DNA of 64,000 bases, taken from Planctomycetota bacterium. GTDB taxonomy: Bacteria; Planctomycetota; UBA8108; JACQVS01. Location of the stretch: the NCBI GenBank assembly GCA_028280485.1, contig JANQLS010000112.1, positions 62,001 through 126,000 on the forward strand. Reading direction: 5' to 3'. The notes under the pieces were generated by a model. That model did not search any database, was not told where the DNA came from, and saw nothing but the letters and a program-made list of their open reading frames with translations. This document shows, piece by piece, positions 50,550 to 58,680 of the stretch (position 1 is the stretch's first letter; the number at the start of each line of letters is the position of its first letter). The position numbers and the translations under genes are program-made.

Positions 50550-52577
50550 GTGAGTGCGGAACAGTACCTCTTCCTCATACCTTTACTGCCCTTGATCGGC
50601 GCGACGATCAATGGACTCTTCGGTAAGAAGCTGCCTCAAGGCATCGTCGGCCCCATTGCGTGCCTCGGTCCGATTTTGGCTTTTGTCTTATCGGTCATCT
50701 GGTTCTTCGATGCTAAAGCCCTCGCTGAAGGCACTGCTATAACGAACGAACTCTTCACTTGGATTAAAGTGGGAGATCTCGAACTCCCCCTCGCGTTCAG
50801 TTTAGATCGTCTATCTTCCATGATGCTCTTAGTCGTCACGGGAGTCGGATCGCTCATCCATATTTATTCGATGGGCTACATGAAAGACGATAAGGGCTTT
50901 TCGAAGTTCTTCGCTTACTTGAATCTCTTCATGACCATGATGTTGGTCTTGGTCTTAGGAAACAACATGCCCCTTCTCTTCCTCGGTTGGGAAGGTGTAG
51001 GTCTTTGTTCTTACCTCTTGATTGGATTTTGGTACGAAGACATCAATAACAGCCAAGCCGGTAAGAAAGCCTTCGTCGTCAACCGGATCGGGGACCTCGC
51101 CTTTGCGATCGGCATGTTCCTCGCGTTTACGACCTACGGCTCTTTAGACTTCACCGCAATCAACTTAGCGGCGGAGGCTGGCACCGTTAACGGTGAGCCG
51201 ATCTCCGATACCGCGAAGTTTTGGATTCCTTTGCTCTTCTTCATCGGTGCGACCGGTAAGAGTGCTCAGATCCCTCTCTTCGTCTGGCTTCCCGATGCGA
51301 TGGCCGGTCCCACTCCGGTTTCAGCCTTGATTCACGCCGCGACGATGGTGACCTCCGGAATCTACCTCTTGAATCGAGCCCAACCAGTATTCAATGCCTC
51401 ACCTGAAGTCTTGATGATCATCGCGGTCGTCGGAGCCTTAACCGCTCTGGTCGCCGGTTTCATCGCTTTAGGTCAATTCGATATCAAAAAGGTCCTCGCT
51501 TACTCGACGGTGAGTCAGCTGGGATACATGTTCCTCGCCTGTGGATTAGGTTCCTTTTACTTGGGAATGTTCCACGTTGTGACTCACGCCTTCTTCAAAG
51601 GCCTCTTATTCCTCGGCGCCGGTGCGGTGATTTACTCCTGCCACCACGAGCAAGACATGAGAAAGATGGGAGGTTTGAGGAAAAAGATTCCATTCACCTT
51701 CATCCTGATGCTCATCGGTTCGTTAGCCTTAGCGGGTGCGCCGTTCATGGCTGGATTTATGTCGAAGGATGCAATTTTAGTTAAAGCGAGTGAGTTAGCT
51801 TTAGCAGAAAACACTTACCCCGCATTCTACTTCGGTCTCTGGGCGATCGGCTTAGTTACTGCCGGAATGACTGCCTTCTATTCGTTCAGGATGATGGCGA
51901 TGACTTTCTTCGGTCCAGCAAATTACGAAGAACACGATGCGCATGCTTCGGCTCACTCCGATGCTGATAGCCCCTTAGCTCAAGATCACGGTCACGGTCA
52001 CGATGATCATGGGCACGATCACCACCATGGCGGGCCAATCGTTGAGAGCCCAAAGGTGATGTTAGCTCCCATGGCGATCTTAGCTGTCTTAGCTATCATT
52101 GGAGGACATCTCTATATTGAGAAATACATCCACCACAGCAAGATCGAATACCATGTCGATCACAATTTCTATCACTGGTTGGGAGTAGGAATCGGAAGTG
52201 GAATTTTCCTCGCCGGTCTTCTGGCTGTGACCTTCCTCTACGGCAAAGGTTCAGCCCTTCGTGACGCCTTAGTCAACAAAAACCCCATCGGTCAACTCGG
52301 CTTTCATTTTTCAAACGCCAAGCTCTATATCGATGAAATCTACAACTTCCTCATCGTCAAGCCATTGGGATTTATTTCCTGGGCTCTCTTCCTTCTCATC
52401 GATCGAGCGCTGATCGATGAAATGTTGGTGAAGGGTGCCGGCCTCATAGCTTGCGGCTTTGGAAGTATCTTAAGAACCGTACAAACCGGACGGATCCCCA
52501 ACTACGCCGGTTGGGTCGTCGGTGGCGCAGTAGTCGTGATGATCATCATCTTAGCCGCCGGCGCTGCTGGCCCTTAA
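50550..52577 (+). CDS. nuoL: NADH-quinone oxidoreductase subunit L with His-rich insert (operon 2)
   Basis: 675 residues from GTG 50550 with AAGGA upstream. Core motifs: GVGSLIHIYSMGYMKDDKGF, LFLGWEGVGLCSYLLIGFWY, NRIGDLAFAIGMFLAF, KSAQIPLFVWLPDAMAGPTP, VSALIHAATMVTSGIYLLNR, FDIKKVLAYSTVSQLGYMFL, THAFFKGLLFLGAGAVIYSC. Before the C-terminal helices there is a loop with about 12 histidines between residues 467 and 492 (DHGHGHDDHGHDHHHGG), a likely metal-binding segment not found in the paralogue. Secure family. Confidence 0.95.
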   Translation: MSAEQYLFLIPLLPLIGATINGLFGKKLPQGIVGPIACLGPILAFVLSVIWFFDAKALAEGTAITNELFTWIKVGDLELPLAFSLDRLSSMMLLVVTGVGSLIHIYSMGYMKDDKGFSKFFAYLNLFMTMMLVLVLGNNMPLLFLGWEGVGLCSYLLIGFWYEDINNSQAGKKAFVVNRIGDLAFAIGMFLAFTTYGSLDFTAINLAAEAGTVNGEPISDTAKFWIPLLFFIGATGKSAQIPLFVWLPDAMAGPTPVSALIHAATMVTSGIYLLNRAQPVFNASPEVLMIIAVVGALTALVAGFIALGQFDIKKVLAYSTVSQLGYMFLACGLGSFYLGMFHVVTHAFFKGLLFLGAGAVIYSCHHEQDMRKMGGLRKKIPFTFILMLIGSLALAGAPFMAGFMSKDAILVKASELALAENTYPAFYFGLWAIGLVTAGMTAFYSFRMMAMTFFGPANYEEHDAHASAHSDADSPLAQDHGHGHDDHGHDHHHGGPIVESPKVMLAPMAILAVLAIIGGHLYIEKYIHHSKIEYHVDHNFYHWLGVGIGSGIFLAGLLAVTFLYGKGSALRDALVNKNPIGQLGFHFSNAKLYIDEIYNFLIVKPLGFISWALFLLIDRALIDEMLVKGAGLIACGFGSILRTVQTGRIPNYAGWVVGGAVVVMIIILAAGAAGP

Positions 52578-52637
52578 GATCAAACAAACTAACTAAAAAA
52601 CTGAATTGCCTCCACTCCATTGGAGCTTTGAAAAAAT

Positions 52638-54134
52638 ATGACAGACTATTTGTTGAGCCTCGCCATTATGATTCCCGCAGTCACCGGGCTGGCTCTCATC
52701 TATATGAAGGGTGTTCCTGCTAAGGGCATTCGATGGCTCACCTTGATTTCATCCCTCGTCACCTTCGTGGTCACGTTGATGATCTGGGCCAACTTCGATA
52801 TCACGAATAAAGACTTTCAACTCACTGAAAACTACACTTGGATTCAATCCTTGGGAGTCTCTTACAGCTTAGGTATCGACGGCATCAGCTTGTTCCTGAT
52901 CCTGCTGACGGGCTTAATCATGCCCATCGCCATCTTGGGCTCTTGGTCGGGTATCAAAGAACGCGTGCGTGAATTTCACATCGCCTTGATGTTCTTAGCC
53001 TGCGGAATGATCGGAGTTTTTGCTGCGACCGATTTAATTCTCTTCTACATCTTCTGGGAAGTGATGTTGATCCCGATGATTCTCCTCATCGGAATTTGGG
53101 GAAGTGAAAATCGCGTAGGTGCAGCCGTTAAGTTTTTCGTTTACACCATGGTGGGTAGCTTGTTGATGTTCCTGGCGATCATCTACTTGTACATGCACCT
53201 CAGCCAACACGGCATAACGACCTTCAGTCTCTCGACGATCTACCAAGGCTTAAAGGCTTATCCACTCTCGGCGACCGAACAAGTGGTCTTGTTTTTAGCC
53301 TTCGCCCTCAGCTTTGCCATTAAAGTACCGCTCTTCCCCTTACACACTTGGTTACCCGATGCACACACCCAAGCACCTACTGCCGGTAGTGTGATTCTGG
53401 CGGGAGTGCTCTTGAAGATGGGAACGTACGGCTTCCTTCGCTTTGCGATCCCTTTCTTCCCTCATGCAGTCGAAGTTTTCACTCCAGCGATTTGTGTTCT
53501 CGCAGTGATCAGCATCATCTTCGGAGCCTTGATGTGCTTGGTTCAAGAAGACTTCAAGAAGCTGATCGCCTACTCCAGTGTGAGCCACTTGGGATTTGTG
53601 ATCTTAGGGATCTTCGCACTCAATGAGAGAGGGGTCACAGGGGGCATCTTCCAAATGCTGAGTCACGGTATCTCAACGGGGGCCTTGTTCCTTTTGATCG
53701 GAGCCATCTACGAAAGAACGCACACTCGAAAGATAGAAAAGTACGGTGGGATCGCGAAGATCGTTCCCAAGTACAGTGCCGTATTTTTCTTCGTGTTGCT
53801 TTCTTCGATCGGCCTGCCCGCACTCAACGGATTCGTTGGCGAATTCCTCATTCTTCTGGGAAGCTTTGAATCAAATGCCGTCTACGCCATCTTCGCGGCA
53901 ACCGGCATGGTCTTAGGCGCACTCTACATGCTGATTCTTTACCAGAAGGTCTTCTACGGAAAAGTCACCAACGAAGAAAACAAAAAGATTACCGACCTCA
54001 ATATGCGCGAGTGGGTCTACATCACTCCACTGTTAGTGCTGATGGTCGTCATGGGTATGGGCTCTCCCTGGTTCACCGAATTCATCGAACCATCGGTTGA
54101 GAGCTGGCTCAATGACTTTGGAAACAGTAAATAA
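52638..54134 (+). CDS. nuoM: NADH-quinone oxidoreductase subunit M (operon 2)
   Basis: 498 residues, canonical length, about 14 membrane helices. Motifs: SLGIDGISLFLILLTGLIMP, LILFYIFWEVMLIPMILLIG, KFFVYTMVGSLLMFLAIIYL, FPLHTWLPDAHTQAPTAGSV, DFKKLIAYSSVSHLGFVILG, GLPALNGFVGEFLILLG. It is a proton-pumping antiporter-like subunit. It lacks the ~80-residue periplasmic insertion of its operon 1 paralogue, which makes that insertion stand out. Gaps of 60 and 31 nt to its neighbours. Confidence 0.95.
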   Translation: MTDYLLSLAIMIPAVTGLALIYMKGVPAKGIRWLTLISSLVTFVVTLMIWANFDITNKDFQLTENYTWIQSLGVSYSLGIDGISLFLILLTGLIMPIAILGSWSGIKERVREFHIALMFLACGMIGVFAATDLILFYIFWEVMLIPMILLIGIWGSENRVGAAVKFFVYTMVGSLLMFLAIIYLYMHLSQHGITTFSLSTIYQGLKAYPLSATEQVVLFLAFALSFAIKVPLFPLHTWLPDAHTQAPTAGSVILAGVLLKMGTYGFLRFAIPFFPHAVEVFTPAICVLAVISIIFGALMCLVQEDFKKLIAYSSVSHLGFVILGIFALNERGVTGGIFQMLSHGISTGALFLLIGAIYERTHTRKIEKYGGIAKIVPKYSAVFFFVLLSSIGLPALNGFVGEFLILLGSFESNAVYAIFAATGMVLGALYMLILYQKVFYGKVTNEENKKITDLNMREWVYITPLLVLMVVMGMGSPWFTEFIEPSVESWLNDFGNSK

Positions 54135-54165
54135 TTATCAAACTCCTCTTTTTAAGAGCTGAAAA

Positions 54166-55722
54166 ATGGAAAATCCTTTTCAGGTAGCTGAACTTCAACG
54201 CATTATTCCCACCCTGAGTTTACTAGGCGCCGGAACGGCGACCTTGGTGCTCGATCTATTCCTCGGGGGCTGGAGAGTTGAAAAAAATGATCCCGACCGT
54301 GGATCCACCAAAGGAAAATGGTTGCTCTACGTCATCTCCTTGATCGGTGTAGGTATCGCGTGCTGGGGCCTCTCCATCAATGCGAATAAGGGGGGAGCCA
54401 TCATCTTTAATGGCGCTCTTCACGTCGATGATTTTTCAAACTTCATGACAGCACTAATCTTAGTTGGAACTTTCCTCGGCTGCCTCACGACCATCGGCCC
54501 CTTGAGAAACATGAAAGTGGAGTGTGGTGAGTACTTCGCACTCTTACTTTTTTCAGCGGCTGCGATGATCCTGTTGGTTCAATCCAACAGCTTGATCATG
54601 ATCTTCTTGAGCTTAGAAACCTTCTCGATGGCGATTTATTTACTTTCAGCTTTCACCCGCGACGAGCGTCGATCGGTGGAAGGAGCCTTGAAGTATTTTG
54701 TCTTGGGAGGTTTGGCGAGTGGATTTTTGCTCTTGGGATTCGCATTTATCTTTGGAGCTTCCGGAACGATTCGCCTCAATGAAATCGCAAGCATGCTAGG
54801 CACGGGAGCGGGCGTTGATCCCCCCCTCTTTCTCGCAGGCCTCGGCTTGAGCTTAGTGGGCTTCGGATTTAAGGTGGGAGCCTTCCCCTTCCATTCTTGG
54901 ATCCCCGATGCGTACGAAGGTGCTCCCAGTACGGTTACCGGTTTTATGTCGGTCACCGTGAAGGCCGCCGGGATCGCCGCTCTTTTAAGAATTGCCCTCA
55001 CTGTTACCAACACTCCCGAACTTCGCGGACCCATGTTGGAAGTGGTTTGGTGGTCGGCCCTATTAACCTTGGTCTTCGCCAACTTGGTCGCCTTGGTTCA
55101 ATCGAGCGTCAAACGGATGCTGGCTTACTCAGCCATCAGCCACACGGGATACCTCTTTATCGGCTTAGTCGCGGTATTAACTCCCGGCGCAAGTCAAGAT
55201 AGCTCCAGCGGATCGCCCCTCCTCTTCTACCTGCTTCCCTATACTCTGATGACTTTTGGATCCTTCGCCATCCTCAGTTGTTTAGGGCGGGAATCCAAAG
55301 AGGGTGAAACTTTTGATTCCTTCCGGGGCCTATCCCAACGTCGGCCTTTGCTCGCCTTCTGCATGTTGATCTTTATGGTCTCACTTGCGGGCATCCCGCC
55401 AACAGCTGGATTCTGGGGAAAACTGTATCTCTTCCGCGATGCCATTCAAGCCGGGCACTGGCCTTTGGCCTTGGTCGGGATCTTAGCTTCGATCGTGTCG
55501 GTTTATTATTACATCCGATTAGTCGTCGTCATGTACATGAAGCCCCCCCAAGAAGTGGGTGGTGCTTACTCCAACAGCACCGTTCACTGGGGCTCTGCGA
55601 TGGCAATTTCAGTAGCCGCCGCCGCCGTGATCGCCATCGGGATTTCACCCGACTATTTCATCGCTCAGTCGAAACTCTCGATTCAGTCGATCAGTACCTC
55701 GTTGAATGTGATCGGGAAGTAA
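54166..55722 (+). CDS. nuoN: NADH-quinone oxidoreductase subunit N (operon 2)
   Basis: 518 residues. Motifs: SNSLIMIFLSLETFSMAIYL, RSVEGALKYFVLGGLASGFL, KVGAFPFHSWIPDAYEGAPS, VQSSVKRMLAYSAISHTGYL and VSLAGIPPTAGFWGKLYLF. Third antiporter-like subunit of the membrane arm and last gene of operon 2. No clear T-tailed terminator directly follows; an inverted pair of repeats begins 17 nt after the stop and could serve as the 3' boundary. Confidence 0.94.
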   Translation: MENPFQVAELQRIIPTLSLLGAGTATLVLDLFLGGWRVEKNDPDRGSTKGKWLLYVISLIGVGIACWGLSINANKGGAIIFNGALHVDDFSNFMTALILVGTFLGCLTTIGPLRNMKVECGEYFALLLFSAAAMILLVQSNSLIMIFLSLETFSMAIYLLSAFTRDERRSVEGALKYFVLGGLASGFLLLGFAFIFGASGTIRLNEIASMLGTGAGVDPPLFLAGLGLSLVGFGFKVGAFPFHSWIPDAYEGAPSTVTGFMSVTVKAAGIAALLRIALTVTNTPELRGPMLEVVWWSALLTLVFANLVALVQSSVKRMLAYSAISHTGYLFIGLVAVLTPGASQDSSSGSPLLFYLLPYTLMTFGSFAILSCLGRESKEGETFDSFRGLSQRRPLLAFCMLIFMVSLAGIPPTAGFWGKLYLFRDAIQAGHWPLALVGILASIVSVYYYIRLVVVMYMKPPQEVGGAYSNSTVHWGSAMAISVAAAAVIAIGISPDYFIAQSKLSIQSISTSLNVIGK

Positions 55723-55738
55723 TAATAGTAGTCGTCTT

Positions 55739-55910
55739 ATTTCAAGCCCGAAGTGTCAACGAGGGTCAGGCGTCTATCCAGCTCAAAATTTCACTAATAT
55801 TATAGGGCTGGATCTCTCATCTAATTGATAATGGTGAGGTGAATAATGTTTAAAGTCATAAGTGCACTTAAGCTCTAAGAGGCACTCGCTAACGCTTCGC
55901 GCTTGAAATG
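55739..55910. repeat. Inverted pair of ATTTCAAGC repeats enclosing about 100 nt
   Basis: Plus copy 55739-55779 (ATTTCAAGCCCGAAGTGT, CAACGAGGGTCAGGCGTC, TATCC) and minus copy 55910-55880 (GCATTTCAAGCGCGAAGCGT, TAGCGAGTGCC). The plus copy extends into GGCGTCTATCC, also found in the minus-strand copy at 36616-36574. Confidence 0.7.
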
Positions 55911-56458
55911 CTGCTTACTTTAATCTAATTAATTCAACCACTTACCCCACCCTTCCCAGATCGGAACCATCCAGGCTGCATCGGCCTAGCATCCAATTAA
56001 TCTTTCTACAGGACCCGATGGCTTCGTATGGATCGCTGAATAAGGATTCAGCCTACTCTCCTTGAAATCCCAACTCGTAGAGGACTCATTGAGATCCTTT
56101 CAATACGATTTCTACGTACCTTAAGATGTTCACATTTATAATCTTAGCGATAGAGAACAAAGAGGCCGTTCTCTACCCCCATCTCCATCATTTGCCAACG
56201 GAGTGTTCTTTAAGCCCCCATTAGCCCAAATCTCAGAATTCGATCCGCTCAAAGGTCAAATCTAGTTCAATACCATGCTTTGTGACTAAACACGGTGCAC
56301 TAAGTCAACCCTTGAAGCCCGTGCGTGATAACCAAGCATTTGATACCTGATAATTAAAATCGATTCGGAACATTCAGCCCAAGCGCCCCACAATCCCATA
56401 CAAATAAAAGACTTAACAGGCCTCCCTCCTAACTCTATCCACCATTTGTTTAGGGCAA

Positions 56459-56576
56459 ATTAGGCAAAAAGAAGCCTAAACGGACCCCCACATCGCCCAA
56501 AGGTGGAATGCGGCATACTTCCTGCACATGGAAGAGCAGGAAGATTACCAAGAGAGACTGAAGTTGAGAGCTTCAG
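56459..56576 (+). promoter_or_regulatory. Three-hairpin 5' leader of the sugar transferase gene
   Basis: Consecutive perfect stems: TTAGGC ... GCCTAA (about 56460-56479), CTTCCTGC ... GCAGGAAG (56518-56543), and CTGAAG-TTGAGAG-CTTCAG (56558-56576), followed by the purine-rich GAGAGAAAAGAGAGAA before the ATG at 56602. It looks like a structured leader. It did not match the c-di-GMP riboswitch or other riboswitch consensus that I know. Confidence 0.4.
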
Positions 56577-56601
56577 TTTAAGAGAGAAAAGAGAGAACCC
56601 C

Positions 56602-57699
56602 ATGGCTGCTTTGTCCGCAACGAATCAACAAACTTTGAAAATGGCCCCTGTCACTGCCTTCCGTTCAAGCTCTAAAAAAGGCAAAAGAAATGTCCTTTTC
56701 ATCGGTTGGAACCAACGATCACAAGAACATATCGAAGACTTAAGTGCTGATCGTTTTCGCGGTGTCAATATCCTCGGCGTCTTAGACACTCCCGAGCAAT
56801 TGACCAAAAAGGATGCTCACAATACGAAGATCACTTTGAACTCAGACGAAAACCTCCAATTTGGTGACGTCGCTGAGCTCGCCTCTATCCTCAAGTCAAA
56901 TCCAGTCGACGAAGTCTTTATCACCCTTCCTATCAAATCTTGCTACGACGACATTCAAGAAATCGTCGCTATCTGTGAAGAAGCAGGAACTCCTTTCAGC
57001 TTACCCACCAACTTGTTCGGTACGACGATCGCTCAAGCCGGTGGAAACTCTTGGAGCGGAAGTCAAGACCGCGTCACCTACACCTGCGTCACCTACCCCA
57101 AATGGAAACTCGCTATCAAACGAGCCATGGATATCGCCGGCGCTCTCTTCGCTTTGACCGTCCTCGCGATTCCCATGCTCATTATCGCAGCCTTGATCAA
57201 GTTGACTTCTAAAGGCCCTGTCTTCTTCTGCCAAGAACGCGCCGGTAAGAATCACAAACGTTTCAAAATGATCAAGTTCCGCACCATGGTCACCGACGCC
57301 GAAAAAATCAAAGAACAATTAGTCGCTGACAACGAACAAGACGGTCCTGCTTTCAAAATGAAGAACGATCCCCGTATCACGTGGATCGGTCGTATCCTCC
57401 GCAAGACCAGCTTGGACGAACTTCCCCAGTTCATTAACGTTCTCCTCGGCGAAATGAGTATCGTCGGTCCTCGTCCTCCAATCATCGCTGAAGTCGACGA
57501 GTACGAATGGTGGCAACGACGTCGCTTGAGCATGCGCCCCGGACTCACTTGCTTCTGGCAAGTTTCGGGAAGAAACGAAATCAGCTTCGAAGAATGGATG
57601 CAACTCGATCTTAAATATATCGACAACTGGTCACTCTGGATCGACGTCAAACTGATCCTCAAAACCGTTGTCACCGTGATCCGCGGAACGGGATCTTGA
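56602..57699 (+). CDS. Polyprenyl-phosphate sugar-1-phosphate transferase (exopolysaccharide initiation)
   Basis: 365 residues from ATG 56602 (MAALSATNQQ). The upstream in-frame region forms hairpins and is not counted. N-terminal half (about 25-160): a Rossmann-like CoA_binding_3 domain (RNVLFIGWNQRSQEHIEDL, VDEVFITLPIKSCYDD). C-terminal half: one membrane helix (about 175-200) and the bacterial sugar transferase domain with KRAMDIAGALFALTVLAIPM, GPVFFCQERAGKNHKRFKMI, KFRTMVTDAEKI, LRKTSLDELPQFINVLLGEM, SIVGPRPPI and MRPGLTCFWQVSGRNEISFE. It loads a sugar phosphate onto the lipid carrier, starting a cell-surface polysaccharide. It lacks the usual four N-terminal membrane helices of WbaP/CpsE. 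It stands alone. Confidence 0.9.
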   Translation: MAALSATNQQTLKMAPVTAFRSSSKKGKRNVLFIGWNQRSQEHIEDLSADRFRGVNILGVLDTPEQLTKKDAHNTKITLNSDENLQFGDVAELASILKSNPVDEVFITLPIKSCYDDIQEIVAICEEAGTPFSLPTNLFGTTIAQAGGNSWSGSQDRVTYTCVTYPKWKLAIKRAMDIAGALFALTVLAIPMLIIAALIKLTSKGPVFFCQERAGKNHKRFKMIKFRTMVTDAEKIKEQLVADNEQDGPAFKMKNDPRITWIGRILRKTSLDELPQFINVLLGEMSIVGPRPPIIAEVDEYEWWQRRRLSMRPGLTCFWQVSGRNEISFEEWMQLDLKYIDNWSLWIDVKLILKTVVTVIRGTGS

Positions 57700-57754
57700 T
57701 CGAGGAATAAGATTTTCCCCCCCTGGTTCTTCTCTCTACCAGGATCTTCCTAAG

Positions 57755-57792
57755 ACCGACTTGAGTACTCTCTTGCTCAAGTCGGTTTTTTT
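57755..57792 (+). terminator. Terminator of the sugar transferase gene
   Basis: ACCGACTTGAG and CTCAAGTCGGT form an 11-bp stem followed by TTTTTT. A second small hairpin (CCTGGT ... ACCAGG) lies just upstream at 57722-57743. Confidence 0.9.
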
Positions 57793-57974
57793 ATGTGATT
57801 CACAATGAAAGCTCTTACGCACCTGATGACTGAGATATGAAACTTCAGATTGAATCTTAAATTGGCTTAGTATTGAGACACAATAGTGGAGAACTCTATG
57901 GGATACTCAATAGTGGGTCCACTTGTTATTATTCTTAAGAATTAATCGGATTTTAACTGAACTAAATCTTTAAC

Positions 57975-58673
57975 ATGAGTCAGCAAATATTAAGTTTTCA
58001 TTCTTACTTGATGGTTCTAATTTCTCTAGGAGTCAGCGGTCTACTATTGCTTTCCTCCTGCGATAGTTCACAACCTGACCAAAAAACTCCCGCCCCTCCT
58101 AAAACTCCCTCCGGTCAAAGTTCGAATCTATCCCCGGCTATGAAAGAGCTCCTTTCCTCGACGTCGGAAATAACTCAAAGGTTTTATCCTGAAGAAAATC
58201 GAAAAGGGCAACCCATCGTCCTCCGACATCGAGGAAAGATTTTTGATCCCCCCGAAGTCCTCCCCGAGATCAGTCGAGAGCAGTGGAAACAAAGCACTCC
58301 CCTTGAGGCATTTAAAGGCTGGGTACCGGCCTTTAAAAGTGGGGACGCGGAATGGATCATCGAACTGTTCACTGAAGAGGAACGCGAAGACATTCGAAAA
58401 AAAGCTGAGAACGAAGATTTGATGGGGAAGAACGCCCAATTTTTTGCCCAGGTTGACAAAGTGGCTGTCAAGCGAATCATTCTCTACGGGAATTATGCCA
58501 TCCTGTTTTATGAACACACTCTAAAAGATGGCAAACAACTTTCGCGACCGATCACTCTTGTCGAAGTTGATCAGCAATGGTATCTCACCAATACCATCGG
58601 TAAAAATCCAACTTACTCCGAGTTGGTTAATTTGATCATGAAAGAAGCTAAAGAAATCGAATTGATTAAGTAA
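57975..58673 (+). CDS. Hypothetical lipoprotein
   Basis: 232 residues. The signal peptide (about 8-32) ends in the lipobox LLSSCDSSQ, so it should be lipid-anchored. A Pro/Ser-rich linker follows to about residue 55. The C-terminal ~130 residues (PLEAFKGWVPAFKSGDAEWI, LFTEEEREDIRK, ILYGNYAILFYEHTLKDGK, ITLVEVDQQWYLTNTIGKN) look like an NTF2/SnoaL-type cone fold as found in many small exported proteins. Function unknown. It converges on the next gene with only 7 nt between the stops. Confidence 0.72.
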   Translation: MSQQILSFHSYLMVLISLGVSGLLLLSSCDSSQPDQKTPAPPKTPSGQSSNLSPAMKELLSSTSEITQRFYPEENRKGQPIVLRHRGKIFDPPEVLPEISREQWKQSTPLEAFKGWVPAFKSGDAEWIIELFTEEEREDIRKKAENEDLMGKNAQFFAQVDKVAVKRIILYGNYAILFYEHTLKDGKQLSRPITLVEVDQQWYLTNTIGKNPTYSELVNLIMKEAKEIELIK

Positions 58674-58680
58674 TCTTTGA

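Larger units (their letters stand above)
55723..56601. other. Gene-free stretch of 0.9 kb between nuo operon 2 and a sugar transferase
   Basis: Contains an inverted pair of ATTTCAAGC repeats (55739-55910), then about 500 nt with no recognisable features, then a run of hairpins just before the sugar transferase start (about 56459-56576). An in-frame extension of the downstream ORF to 56503 exists but is unlikely to be translated. Confidence 0.5.

Noticed and set aside
14597-55722. Two nuo operons as a possible assembly duplication
   Set aside because: The paralogous proteins differ in length and most residues, operon 1 lacks nuoEFG, and gene spacing differs. They cannot be copies of one locus.
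56503-56601. N-terminal extension of the sugar transferase
   Set aside because: The extra 33 codons overlap two perfect hairpins and encode no recognisable domain part; the ATG at 56602 follows a purine-rich ribosome region.
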